Assembly: GCA_027475525.1 (NCBI GenBank)
Contig: JAMWFC010000116.1
Coordinates: 496,001 to 560,000, forward strand
Source of the DNA: Macrolepiota albuminosa
Taxonomy: Eukaryota > Basidiomycota > Agaricomycetes > Agaricales > Agaricaceae
Direction of reading: 5' to 3'
DNA: 64,000 bases
Position 1 is the stretch's first letter; each line of letters opens with the position of its first letter. This document shows, piece after piece, positions 43,985-53,739 of the stretch. Both the position numbers and the translations under genes were made by a program. Below the pieces are notes generated by a model. It made no database searches, was not told the DNA's origin, and worked only from the letters and a program-made list of their open reading frames with translations.

Positions 43985-44543
43985 CAGATGCTTGTATAAG
44001 CAATAGTAGATCCAGACACTTAGTAAGCAGTAGCCTGTGTCAGTGTGCAAAAAATGTCTTCAATTTTTGCCATCATGTGATTCATTGGACTGCCAGATGC
44101 TTGTATAAGCAATAGTAGGTCTGGACACTTAGTAAGCAGTAGCCTGTGTCAGTGTGGGAAAAATGTCTTCGATTTTTGCTGTCATGTGATTCATTGGACT
44201 GCCAGATGCTTGTGTAAGCAATAGTAGATCCAGACACTTAGTAAGCAGTAGCCTGTGTTAGTGTGCAAAAAATGTCTTCAATTTTTGCCATGTGATTCAC
44301 TGGACTACCAGATGCTTGTGTAAGCAATAGTATGTCCAAACACTTAGTAAGCAATAGCCTGTGTTAGTGTGTGAATATTGTCTTCAATTTTTGCTCTCAT
44401 ATGAATAGCCTATGTCAGTGTGCAAAAAATGTCTTCAATTTTTGTTGTCATATGATTTATTAGGCTATTTGTTTATCTAAATTGTGTAAGCAGCATCCTC
44501 TGTGCAGATGCTTATATAAGCAGTAGACTATATCAGTATAAAA

Positions 44544-45641
44544 AGGCCCTGAGAAGCTTTCAAGAAACCTTGTTTAGAAATTTCCCATATCTTGGCCTCA
44601 AATCTGCAATTTTTGGGGCCTCAAATCCACAATAACAGACAATTCATGCAAAACATATATCTTAAAAAGGAAATTCTCTTTTTTTCCTTTTTTTTTCTGT
44701 TTGCACAACATTGGCACCAATATCACACAACTGAGCTATAGCTAGCATATCTCTAATTACTAGATAGCTTACCACCTGGATCAGAACAGGTGCCTTGACA
44801 AGAATAGGTTTCAATTTTACATCATTGCCAACAAGGGCATGCAAGGTTAAAGATGATGTTGTCAATGTGGGCATGCATATGAAGATGGAACTTCTTTCCT
44901 TTGATACTACATGTGAACTCAGGCCTGATGGTGTCTGTATCCTCATCACTTTCTTCATCAGAATTGGTGGATCCAGCATTATGAAAAAACATATAAATAT
45001 TAGTAAGAGGATGATTATTATGTCTCACCACCCTGAGAGGAAGATAGACACGAAGTGACAACCAGGATAGGCTCTCCAGTGTTGTTGAGCTATCAACAGA
45101 GCCATACCTCAAACTCTCACCCTTTTTATATATGTCAAGAACTTGTCTGATATAGGTATGCCATTCTGTCTGCATGATAATGTATGATCCACATAGCAGT
45201 GGATGGACAGCAGTCACATTCCTCTGGCTCAGATGTGGCAGTGCATCAGAGAGGGGGGCAAGATACTCTGCAAGACTTGATTTCAATATTGCAAATGTGC
45301 CGCCTTCCTCACACCTTACGCAAGAGAGCTTCCCATGTTTTTGCCTCATCAGGCATACTGAAAATTACTGAGGTGAGGATTATTGGAGCAATGATGCAAT
45401 TTTTTGTGCTATTACACATGTAACAAGTTGATACATAAATCAGATTGCCTTGAATGCTCAGAATTTTGTTGTCAAAATCTCAAAAATTTCATCCAGCAGG
45501 GCCTCAAATCCACAATATTATGGACAAAGTTTGCATGATCAGAGGCCTCAAATCCGCAAAGTTGGGACTTACATTTGGTCAAAATTTTGCCTCAAATCCA
45601 CTATTTTGTGGACAAGATTTCTCAGGAGCTTCCCAGGGCCT
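44544..45641 (-). mobile_element. DNA transposon with ~30-bp TIRs and 8-bp TSD (hAT-like)
   Basis: A 1,098-bp element. The left end AGGCCCTGAGAAGCTTTCAA matches the reverse complement of the right end AGGCCCTGGGAAGCTCCTGA, with about 24 of 30 bases identical. It is flanked by the exact 8-bp direct repeat GTATAAAA (44536-44543 and 45642-45649). Subterminal 'ggcctcaaatcc(a/g)caa' motifs occur at both ends (44595, 44621; 45505, 45542, 45590). An 8-bp TSD with CAGGG-type ends fits hAT, and also KDZ or P-like groups. The cargo does not look like a hAT transposase, so it is probably non-autonomous. Confidence 0.8.
44822..45349 (-). CDS. Unknown protein carried by the TIR element
   Basis: A 175-codon minus-strand ORF (MRQKHGKLSCVRCEEGG... 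to ...FNLACPCWQ) inside the transposon. It contains 'LPHLSQRNVTAVHPLLCGSY', 'YLPLRVVRHNNHPLTNIY', an acidic patch 'NSDEESDEDTDTIRPEF' and Cys/His residues at both ends (CVRC; HLHMHAH; CPC). A second frame, 44979-44662, continues past it and may be a later exon. No transposase catalytic motif is visible. It could be captured host sequence or the tail of a transposase I do not recognise. Composition is coherent but decayed, so expression is doubtful. Confidence 0.35.
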   Translation of the reverse strand: MRQKHGKLSCVRCEEGGTFAILKSSLAEYLAPLSDALPHLSQRNVTAVHPLLCGSYIIMQTEWHTYIRQVLDIYKKGESLRYGSVDSSTTLESLSWLSLRVYLPLRVVRHNNHPLTNIYMFFHNAGSTNSDEESDEDTDTIRPEFTCSIKGKKFHLHMHAHIDNIIFNLACPCWQ

Positions 45642-45749
45642 GTATAAAACAATGTCAACAAATAGATCTCGGACATGCCATGCTAGCAACGGCCCATACA
45701 AGCAAGTCTGTTCTAGCACTTTGGCTCATCAGAGTATAGACTCAAACAC

Positions 45750-45953
45750 TGCTGGTGCTGAAAAGGATTTCTATTGGAAAAGGTGTAAAAGAACATGTTA
45801 TACCATTTCCCATGTGCCAATTTCTGAAAGAAAAAGTCTTTAAACAAAGCAAAGTTCCTTTTTCTATTTGAAATTGGCACTTTGGAAATGGTATAACATG
45901 TTTCTTTTATACTTTTTTCAGTGGAAACATCTTTCAATGCTGGCAGTGAGATA
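45750..45953. repeat. Long fold-back palindrome (MITE-like)
   Basis: Arms of ~95 bp pair imperfectly. The left arm contains 'aagaacatgttataccattt', and the reverse complement of the right arm contains 'agaaacatgttataccattt'; outer parts also pair (left 'gctggtgctgaaaaggattt', right reverse complement 'gccagcattgaaagatgttt'). The loop is centred near 45853. Arm identity is roughly 75-80%. No ORF and no clear target duplication. Confidence 0.75.
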
Positions 45954-46199
45954 GAAGGGTATTATGCATTAGAACTGCTTTGTTAACTATCTGCACCTTG
46001 AGGACAAGTCCAGCTCTCTGCTTTACAGAGTACACAACCAGGTTATGCCATCAAAGAAGCAATGAGAACTTTTTAATAAGAACTGATCAACCATCAACAA
46101 GACTAGGTCGTAGATTCCATTGACTTCTCCATCTGAGCTTGGACAATCCACAACTTCCATGTCCAGTAACTATTTCGCAATGAATATACGATTTTTGTA
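45954..46199. other. 3' flank of the F-box gene
   Basis: No gene seen. Confidence 0.4.
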
Positions 46200-47775
46200 T
46201 TAAAGGAATTTGGGAAATCTAGAGGTTTCAAGAATGAAAATTGTACAGTTGTCCTCAATTACAATGCGTCCGATGTCCTCGATCAAAACAGGTGGATCAA
46301 TAGATACCATGCGCAAGAATGATTCAAGATCTGGAGAAACATTGAGTTGATGTGCAGTGACAACGTCTGGATGTAGATGGTTTGTGGTGCCAATTTTGAC
46401 TAGGGTCGAATTTTGTTTCTTCACAAGCGCCTTGTGTGTTCCAGCCGTATACAGACGATATTCGTGAGGCACATCCATATATCGCGCAAGATGCGGTGAA
46501 TGCTCAACATTGTGAGGAATCACTAGATGGTAAATGATCTGTTTGGAAGTCAAAACAAGAATGAAGGCGTCATTGTCCTGAATCGATTGAAGATGTTCAA
46601 ATTCATGATCCCCATGATCGTCGAACGATCTCCATCGTGGTTCTGGTGGAATCTGGGGAATGACGGGGGCGATAGGTTGTTCTTCGGTCATTGTGCCTAT
46701 ATCGTATACAAAGAGATTGTAGGCAGAGACAAAGGCCAACCGGCTTCCTGGAAGCAGCAATACATGTTGCTAAATCGCGTATGTAAATACTTGTGTACAC
46801 TGTATGAAAGGAAACTCACGTACCGGGTACTTGGAGTCTGGATCGTTAGGGAAAATTACCGTTCTGCGATGCACAGAGGCCGTAGAGGACCTCCAGTCAA
46901 AAATTTCAATATACGACCGAAACCGAGAGGTATACATAAGTCTGGCGAGTAGATTACCAGAAAGACTGACGGATAATACACTGGTACCGGGCTCAGTCGC
47001 TGGAAAGGAATGTAAAAGATGTGCTTCCAGGAATGCAGAGGCCCCATGTCCACGCAGGTTGACAGACAAGATCATAAGATCAAGAGAACCATGCAAAGGC
47101 CGTGCTACAATGTTTATCCGGCTTCGAGTCAATATCCCTCGTAGGACGCATCATAATGGAATACAACTGACTCAGGTATTCTGAGGGATAGGTGACCATG
47201 AAAAACTCCGACAGAGGACCCATATGATCAATGTCAACGGCTGTGCAATATAGTAATTGGCTGTTGGGATCATCACGCGGTGGCATTAATAAATTGCTCG
47301 GCATTTGAGGATCTTCAAGGTCATGGCACAACACTGAACCGTTGTCCATAGTGGTAAGCAGCCAGCGTCCACCTGGGACCAAAGTAAACGTAAGTCCGGC
47401 ATCAAAATGGATCATGCGCTCGTGAACCGGATGGCTTTTAGATTGCCATTCCCAATCGGCACTTCTTCGTTGCAACACCCAAGACTCCAGTTCCATAGGA
47501 GAATACATGTCGAGACTTTCTTCCGCTGCCATCCTAAATCTTTTCTCGTCCAAATAACTTCGGTACTGGTTCGTCCACACTTCCCGTGTGCGCGAAATAT
47601 CGTTTAGTTGTTTACAAACCTACAGTCATCATCTACCTCTTGGTTTTGCAATGAAAATTGATGAACCCGCCTGCCTCGTGATAAGCAAGTCACGCCAATG
47701 GACATGCTTCAGGATCTCGGTCAAGATTTCCGAAGATATGTCGCTGAACCTGAATGTACGTCGGGATTCCTTGGG
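46200..47775 (-). CDS. F-box domain protein (host gene, multi-exon)
   Basis: The minus-strand exons join into a protein of about 475 residues. Exon 47775-47671 contains 'SDISSEILTEILKHVHWRDL' and exon 47619 starts 'VCKQLNDISRTREVW'; together these form the F-box, which binds Skp1 in SCF ubiquitin ligases. Then 'YSPMELESWVLQRRSADWEW', 'FTLVPGGRWLLTTMDNGSV', 'MILSVNLRGHGASAFLEAHL', and the last exon (46769-46200) 'LLPGSRLAFVSAYNLFVYDI'. The C-terminus resembles the beta-propeller-like repeats of the agaricomycete F-box expansion, probably for substrate recognition. Introns: 47620-47670 (GC-AG), about 47105-47147 (tentative), 46770-46823 (GTACGT donor, clear). The first exon(s) upstream of 47775 are not resolved. 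CpG content is normal, unlike the flanking repeats. This is the one region that looks like an intact host gene. Confidence 0.75.
46770..46823 (-). other. F-box gene last intron
   Basis: A GTACGTGAG donor and TTTAG acceptor, 54 bp, join '...DPDSKYP' to 'QHVLLPGSRLAF' in frame. Confidence 0.75.
47620..47670 (-). other. F-box gene intron with GC donor
   Basis: CAG|GCGGGT...GTAG, 51 bp. It joins 'LLITRQ' to 'VCKQLND' within the F-box. A GC-AG intron is the simplest reading. Confidence 0.55.
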
Positions 47776-48224
47776 TTTATTAGGAACGAAAAGCTTCTAA
47801 GTAAAAGCATGACGCACTTCACTTCTCCATGGCCAAGCCTTTACCAATGAGGAAGGAACCCACCGGTCAATCCCTAATAGTCGGGGGTCAAAACGCCAGC
47901 TGCCAAGAAAACGTGAAGGTATGTCCTTTGGAAGACTCAGAGGGTAAGATAGATGTCAATGGCGGACGCGGCCTCACTGCTTCTACTATGTCTAAGCTGT
48001 TGTTATCTTCCATGCGCCAGCAGAGAGACTCAATGAATGGGAAGTTCAAAAGACAAGTTTGTCACACGGTTGTAACGTTCGTCAGAAATTTTTTTTGGAT
48101 GGCTGGTCGAAAACTGAATTCGGTCAAATTATGCCGTCACGCTTTCTTAATCGGGTCTGAGGTCGTCACAATCTGATCAGAGCCAATTCATTGTCATCAA
48201 AAGTGAGGTGGCCTTGTGATCCAG
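47776..48224. other. Probable upstream region of the F-box gene
   Basis: An ORF at 47829-48176 (plus) and a short minus frame beginning 'MEDNNSLDIVEAVRPRP' near 48013 are unsupported. The latter might be a 5' exon of the F-box gene. Confidence 0.3.
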
Positions 48225-49970
48225 TGAGGAACGAAAGGGAGAACAGGCCACTGTCCCTGTTGTGCTTGCGCCCGCCGCACAACCCTTGCGCCGATCCGAC
48301 CGCCTGACAGCTAAGCAGACAGCCGCCCAGGGAACCGACATGCCCCCTCAATCGTACCTTGCCACGGAAGCTTTTGCGTTCCTCGCCACACTTGATGACA
48401 CAGGTGACGCAGACGACAACTACGTCCCCGCAAACTACGCCGAAGCCATGAGAAGGGCTGACTTATGGGAACCGGCTATGGCGCAGGAACTTGAAATGCT
48501 AAAGGAGAGGAAAGTTTTCGAGCTTGTACCGCTGTCAGACATACCTGAGGGGAAGAAGATCATCGGGTGTAGATGGGTGTATGTGAATAAATACGACACA
48601 GACGGGAATGTGGTACGGAGGAAGGCTTGGCTGGTTGCAAAGGGGTTCTCACAGGTTGCGAGGGAGGATTTTGATGAAACATATGCTGCAGTCGTGCGAC
48701 TCAAGTCCATCAGGATCTCCGCTGCCCTTGCTGCACAGCTTGGACTCCACATCTGGCAAGTTGATTTTGTCTCTGCATACTTCAACAGTGTCCTGTCTTA
48801 CACTGTCTACATGCAGGTCCCGCCTGGTTTTAAAAGGGGAGAAGGGAAGGCCTGTCACCTGTTAAAAACCATTTACAGGATGATGCAAGGTGGGAGGGAT
48901 TGGTGGCATACTCTGGATGATGCATACCAGATCCTGGGCTATAGGATGTTTTGTGCTGACAGCTGTGTGCATACAAAGGTTGAGGGAGACAAACACACCA
49001 TAACCAACATGTTTACTGATGACACTTTTAGCCTGTCAACAACTTTACAGGAGGCTAAGAAGGCAAAACACAAACTGGGACAGATGTACAAAATCAAGGA
49101 TCTAGGGGACCATTCTCTCATTGTAGGCATGGCAATTGAGAGAGTTGCTAACACCAGCTCTATCAGTCTCTCACAATGTGCATATTTCAAGCATGTTCTA
49201 GACTGTTTCGGAATGGGAAAATGCAACTCTCATGCCACTATCTTACCAGCAGGCATTCAACTCACTGAAGCAATGAGTCCACAGACTGAAGCCAATAGGT
49301 TCTTTATGGCTGACAAACCATACAGGAAACTACTTGGCTCACTTATGTGGGCACAAGTTGCCACATGCCCCGATTTGTCATATGCAGTAGGTCTACTTGC
49401 TTGCTTTCAATCAAACCTGGGACCAGCCCACTAGAACGTGATGCTACATGTGCTCAGATACACAAAAGGGACCCTCAACCACTGAATTACATAATCAAAA
49501 CAGGAGAACAAGTCAATCAAGCCCATTGGATATGTTGATGCTAATTTTGGTGGGGATCATGACACTAGAAGATCAATGGGAGGCTATGTTTTCATGATTG
49601 CTGGGGGAGCAGTGTTGTGGAGCTTAAAGAGACAACCAACAGTTGCACTATCTATGATGGAAGCAGAATTTATGGCTCTTATGAGGGGAGCTCAGCAGGG
49701 GTTGTGGATGCACAACTTCCTGGTTGAGATTGACCATCCTCAACAGCTGCTAGTCACACTGTACTGCAACAATCAGTCATCCATTGCCTTAGCCAGCTCA
49801 ATGAAAAGACATCTGCATGCAAAACACATCAATATATGCCACTATTATATACATGGATGAGTCCAAGAGGGGGACATCAAGATCAAGCCTCTGCCATCGA
49901 CCGAGAATATAGCTGACCTCTTCACTAAATCTCTTGGATGGGTCAACATAACTACCTACTTGGGAAACTT
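48225..49970 (+). pseudogene. Copia reverse transcriptase and RNase H
   Basis: The open frame 48262-49434 encodes a copia RT: 'NYAEAMRRADLWEPAMAQEL' (48433), 'IIGCRWVYVNKYDTDGNV' (48560), 'IWQVDFVSAYFNS' (48751), 'MQVPPGFKRGEGKACHLLK' (48811), catalytic 'FTDD' (49012; normally YVDD, with the two Asp kept) and 'YRKLLGSLMWA' (49322). After a stop at 49432-49434 it continues with 'VMLHVLRYTKGTLNH' and RNase H in 49576-49860: 'RQPTVALSMMEAEFMAL', 'LYCNNQSSIALA' (Asn where copia has Asp) and 'ENIADLFTKSLG' (49903). It copies element RNA in the family. Stops and the Asp-to-Asn change indicate inactivity. Confidence 0.85.
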
Positions 49971-49975
49971 GGTCT
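48225..49975 (+). mobile_element. Ty1/copia element, 5'-truncated
   Basis: Only the RT-RNase H portion remains. Gag, protease and integrase are missing upstream of 48225, and no LTR could be paired. Confidence 0.75.
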
Positions 49976-50123
49976 GGAAAACAACCTGGTAGTCAAGAGA
50001 GATGATATCTTTTGCCCAATTAAAGCTCTATCAAACCATTTGCTGATCAACAATCCTCTGAATGATTATCCTCTCTTTGCCTTTCGCAAGCCTTCTTTTC
50101 GACAAACTGGTTCTTCTTCTTGA
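49975..50123 (+). pseudogene. Possible tyrosine-recombinase-like (Crypton-type) fragment
   Basis: After the copia homology ends, another frame reads 'VVKRDDIFCPIKALSNHLL' and 'INNPLNDYPLFAFR'. The pattern CPxxALxxHxxxNxPxxDxPLFA(Y/F)R is one I associate with fungal tyrosine-recombinase-like proteins. Only ~45 residues are present and no catalytic residues are included. It may instead be a decayed copia tail. Confidence 0.3.
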
Positions 50124-50689
50124 CAAGTCTCTTCCACATTTTTATTTCTTACAAAAGACAAATTTCTTGGCCTAGTGCATCTGGGGAAGTATTAGAGGAG
50201 ACATGCTTATGCCAGTCCAAGAGCATTTGTTAATCATTTATTTTTCCATTTTTATATTTATTCTTTTATATATATGGTAATGGCTCGCAGTGATGCCACT
50301 GCGAGCCTTGTGCCTCATTGACTATTTACTAATTGTTATATTTCCACAAACCTTATTTCTTTTCACAACATAACAGCCACACAAACACTGCCACCCTCAG
50401 TCATCTACACATCTGCATAGAGTGACTGAGGGTGAGCAACTTTACTTATTGTCCCAACTTATTACTTTTGCTGTGTAGTCGTTATTATCTTTACTTTACA
50501 GGTCAATATTACAGCCATCTACAATTTGTGTAGAGTGACTGAGGTTGTTATTATCTTTACTTTACAGTAGTTTGTGTTGGTTGATCCTGCTCTCTTAATG
50601 TTTAATAATGCTATTTTCAGAGCTTCTTGTCTTTGTTGTTTCCCCACTTTTTCTACTATGGGGCCTCCAGTGTTTTCTGTTTTGTAATC
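50124..50689. other. Noncoding, with short direct repeats and a perfect hairpin
   Basis: 'agagtgactgagg' occurs at about 50419 and 50535, with 'gttattatctttactttaca' at about 50481 and 50547. No gene. Confidence 0.45.
50283..50308. repeat. Perfect 11-bp-stem hairpin
   Basis: GGCTCGCAGTG and CACTGCGAGCC flank a 4-nt loop (ATGC). It is followed by no T-run, so it is not a Pol III or bacterial-type terminator. Confidence 0.8.
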
Positions 50690-51545
50690 GCAGTCCTAGG
50701 GGGATCACATGATTTCTCAAGTGCAAGGTCAGGGGTTCGACTCCTGGCTAAGTGCGCCTGTGTGGAAAACACCTTAGACACCACGTGGGTTATTCAACGC
50801 CGCCGGAAAGCCACCGCCCTCACGTTTTTGCTAGGGAGGCTTTGTTGTGCAGGCCGAATGGGTTACCAACAAGCACGTGACTTGAGGAGGCAATGTGACC
50901 ATTACGCTTGTGTCCAATCAGAAAAAGAGAGGATTCCCCAGCGCGGAGGATTTGGGAGAGGGAAAACTGTACCTCGCTGACCAAGCATGCCGTGGCACAG
51001 GTAGGTGTGAAAATAGAGAGGTCAAATAAGCACAGCTGGCTGAGTCCACCTGCATCGGTTGCTGAAGTACCGAGTGACCCATCGGACGGCCCGGTTAGTA
51101 GGCCTGGGCCTTTAGGTCTCATACAGACTGCGGGGTTCCCCTGAACGCTGGTTTGATCCATTGCCGCCTGAAATGGGGGTTGTGGGGTGCTTTACCGAAA
51201 ATAGCATCTGGGCATAGGAGGGGTTAGAGTCGTGGAGCCTTGGCTATAATGGCAAGCATTGCTGAAAGTAAACGGGTCCAATAATTGGGACGGCACGTTA
51301 ATGGCAGATAGGATGGGATTTGAATACGTGAAGTAGTATGAACTCCGACGAAGTGCTTGAGTAGGCTCAAATTGTAGTAAAATGGCTACGAGGCGTAACC
51401 GGCATGCTTGAAAAGGCATTGGGCCGGAGTACCTACCAGAGTGTCCGTAATTAGCATATCCTTACATACTGCGGGAGTTAGGACACTATGCCCATGTACA
51501 AAATAACTCTCTAACGAAATAAACTGACACATCATCATCATCTGT
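50690..51545 (+). mobile_element. tRNA-headed retroposon candidate with (CAT)n tail
   Basis: The left end has a B-box 'ggggttcgactcc' (about 50731), preceded by 'tcacatgatttctcaagtgc', which could hold a weak A-box. About 800 bp of CpG-containing sequence without a convincing ORF follow, ending in a CATCATCATCATC run at 51530-51542. The layout, Pol III-like head and short-repeat tail, fits a long SINE. The minus-strand LINE nearby has the same trinucleotide tail. Confidence 0.4.
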
Positions 51546-51868
51546 TTTGTAATCACTACTTTCTGCCTCTTGTTGTCTGTCTCTGAGAGATGACTCATTT
51601 AGATTCATTTCTCCTGCTCTTGGTCCATGGCTTTCACATGGGGGCTGGCCTTGTGCTGCCTCATTTATATCTAGCCCTGTGTGTAAGGGTGACCTCTAGA
51701 GGCTATGGCTCAGTCACACAGCTGGCAGAAGGAGATCCAAAGTGTATTAGAGTATGTACTGACAATATCATAATAACTACTCACCTGGCAGAGGAAAATC
51801 CAAAGAGAACAAGTCTAGAGATTCCCTATGCCAGGTTGGATGCTTCTGGGGCTTCTGAAGCATGGGAA
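51546..51868. other. Unassigned sequence
   Basis: Lies between the retroposon tail and LTR-C. An ORF at 51590-51958 overlaps the LTR and is not supported. Confidence 0.35.
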
Positions 51869-52200
51869 ACAACTGTACAGTACAACAAAACCTTAAAAAC
51901 TCAAAAATTGACTAACCAAACAACTGTGCAAACAAGGCAGGAAAACTCTGGACTTTAGAAGTCAGAAAGGCAAACTCCAGCTTATATAAGCAGTCTGGAA
52001 GTGGTGCTGAAGGGCCCACACTTGTCTGAATGATAGCTAAAGAACTAGAGCACCTCAAAGGCTGAGAATAGTACTAACAGATAGTGTTAAGAGAATAGAA
52101 ACAGCAAAATGAGAGAATGATAGAAGAAATAAGGAAATGAATGAAAGGAGAGTGAAGGAATAAGGAGTGAAAGAAGGAAGAAATGAGGAGTCCCCTGACA
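51869..52200 (-). mobile_element. LTR-C copy 1
   Basis: Its reverse complement (TGTCAGGGGACTCCTCATT...) aligns base by base with 63672-64000. The boundary at 52200 is set by the shared TGTCAGGGGAC start. The other end is uncertain because the second copy runs off the window. It is CpG-poor relative to the other copy. Confidence 0.75.
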
Positions 52201-52524
52201 GTGTCTGTAAGATAGGTGAGCATCCTGGTGAACAGATATTCTGACATATAGAGGAAGATGAAAACAGGATACATCTGCACATCAGGACCAAGATACATCC
52301 ATGAGTCAGGCAAGAAAGCTGATCCCACAATTTCCTGCTGTGATTTTGCTGAACTACTAGATAATGGTAAGAGCAGTGTGGCTTGCAGTTACACTGAAGT
52401 CACACATTAAAATATGCCCCTCCTGCATTATGTGCCTACATTTGGAAGGGCACTAATTATCACTATGTAAACAATAGATAAAACTATCAGGTGTACTCAT
52501 TTATCTCTAATTTCCATACTCAGA
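52201..52524. other. Unassigned sequence next to LTR-C
   Basis: No feature seen. Confidence 0.35.
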
Positions 52525-52659
52525 CAACTTGATGATGATGATGTATTCCTATACCTGCTGGGGCCTTGCCCTATGTTGGGTTCTACCAGTACTTGGCTTC
52601 TTACATATATGCTTTGTCGTAGATAATCACTACTATGCCTGCACCCTTTCAGGTGCCAA

Positions 52660-53730
52660 TTATGCACCCGGATTCTGGGCTGGCAGGCAGTGCCCTGTCC
52701 ATAGTTGTGTCAGGATAGATGCATGTCTCTGCAGTAAGCTTGCCAGCGTCTGGAGGACCTTGCTCATCTTGGGTGTGTCTGGGTCAATTGCCTGGAGCCT
52801 CGCAAACCTGGGTGACTTGCGGATGTGGTCTTCTGCGTCTTTCCTCCACTGCTTCTTGTGCGTTGCCAACACTGCTGCTTTGGAGGCCTTAAGGGTTTTT
52901 CTGAGGAAGGGCAGCCTCCTCGTTTCCGTCTCCTCACCTGCTGCTGCCTGTTTTGCTTCTCTGTCTGCACGCTCATTGCCTGGTATTCCCACATGCCCCA
53001 GTGTCCAGTACACTATGATGTCTATGCTTGAGTTGATTTTCTTGACCTTCTGGATCCCTTCCAATACTTTGTCCACCAGATACCTCACCATCCCGTGCTC
53101 TGGTGCTTCCAGCCCTTTCATTTCTGCCTGATTGTCAGTCCCTACCATCACCGTCTTCACCCGTCTCCTGCCTCTGTTCCCTCTCCTGATCTCCCTCCTC
53201 AGCAGCTCAAACCCCAACACTTGCCCCATGCATTCGCCCTCGTATACCATGTGCTTCTCCTCAGCCCCTAAGTACTTCCTCATAACTCTCACTCTCTCCA
53301 TTCCCCTGTACAGCACCGCTGCTGCGCTGACCCCCCCACTGTGGCCTGACCTGTCCATGTAGATCCATATGTCCACCTCGGTGTTTCTCCCCCTCTCCTG
53401 CGCTTCCTCCTTTGACTTGCCGCTGATGACGTCCACTGGGCACTTCCAGTCTGGTGGCTTCTGCACAATGTCTATTGTCTCCACTTGCTTTGGATGCTCG
53501 CCCAAGGCCTTCACAATGTAGTGGAGTGGTGCTCTGTGTCGCTTGACGTACCTGGCCGCTCTCTCAGCTGTCTTTTGGAGCAGGTGCGTCATCGGCAGCA
53601 TTGCAATCCAAGCCGCTGCTGTCATGCAAATCCTATGTATCCTTACAGTCATTGGTTCCAGCTCTGCATGTGCTTCTAGCAAGTTGTTTAGTGTCATCCT
53701 CAAAGCACCTGTGATCTGGAGGGCCCCCAT
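52660..53730 (-). pseudogene. LINE ORF2 C-terminus with RNase H
   Basis: The 356-residue open frame includes the RNase H start 'WIYMDRSGHSGGVSAAAVLY' (the family has YTDGS; Asp is kept), 'GECMGQVLGFELLRREIRR' (Glu), 'MVGTDNQAEMKGLEA' (Asp) and 'LGHVGIPGNERADREAKQA' (His and final Asp). All four acidic/His positions of RNase H can be matched. It degrades template RNA during target-primed reverse transcription. The C-terminal tail 'FARLQAIDPDTPKMSKVLQ' is typical of fungal Tad1-like elements with RNase H. Confidence 0.8.
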
Positions 53731-53739
53731 CCTCTGTAC

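Larger units (their letters stand above)
43475..44520. repeat. Satellite-like array with core AAAAATGTCTTCAATTTTTG
   Basis: About 12 copies of the core 'aaaaatgtcttcaattttt' followed by 'gctgtcatgtgattta/ca'. Units near 44000-44340 are ~108-110 bp and include 'acttagtaagcagtagcctg' and 'gatgcttgtgtaagcaatag'. Earlier units are shorter. Duplications #13 and #14 lie inside. No coding function. Confidence 0.85.

Noticed and set aside
50690..51545. Ribosomal RNA fragment
   Set aside because: GC-rich and ORF-poor, but I could not match any conserved rRNA segment.
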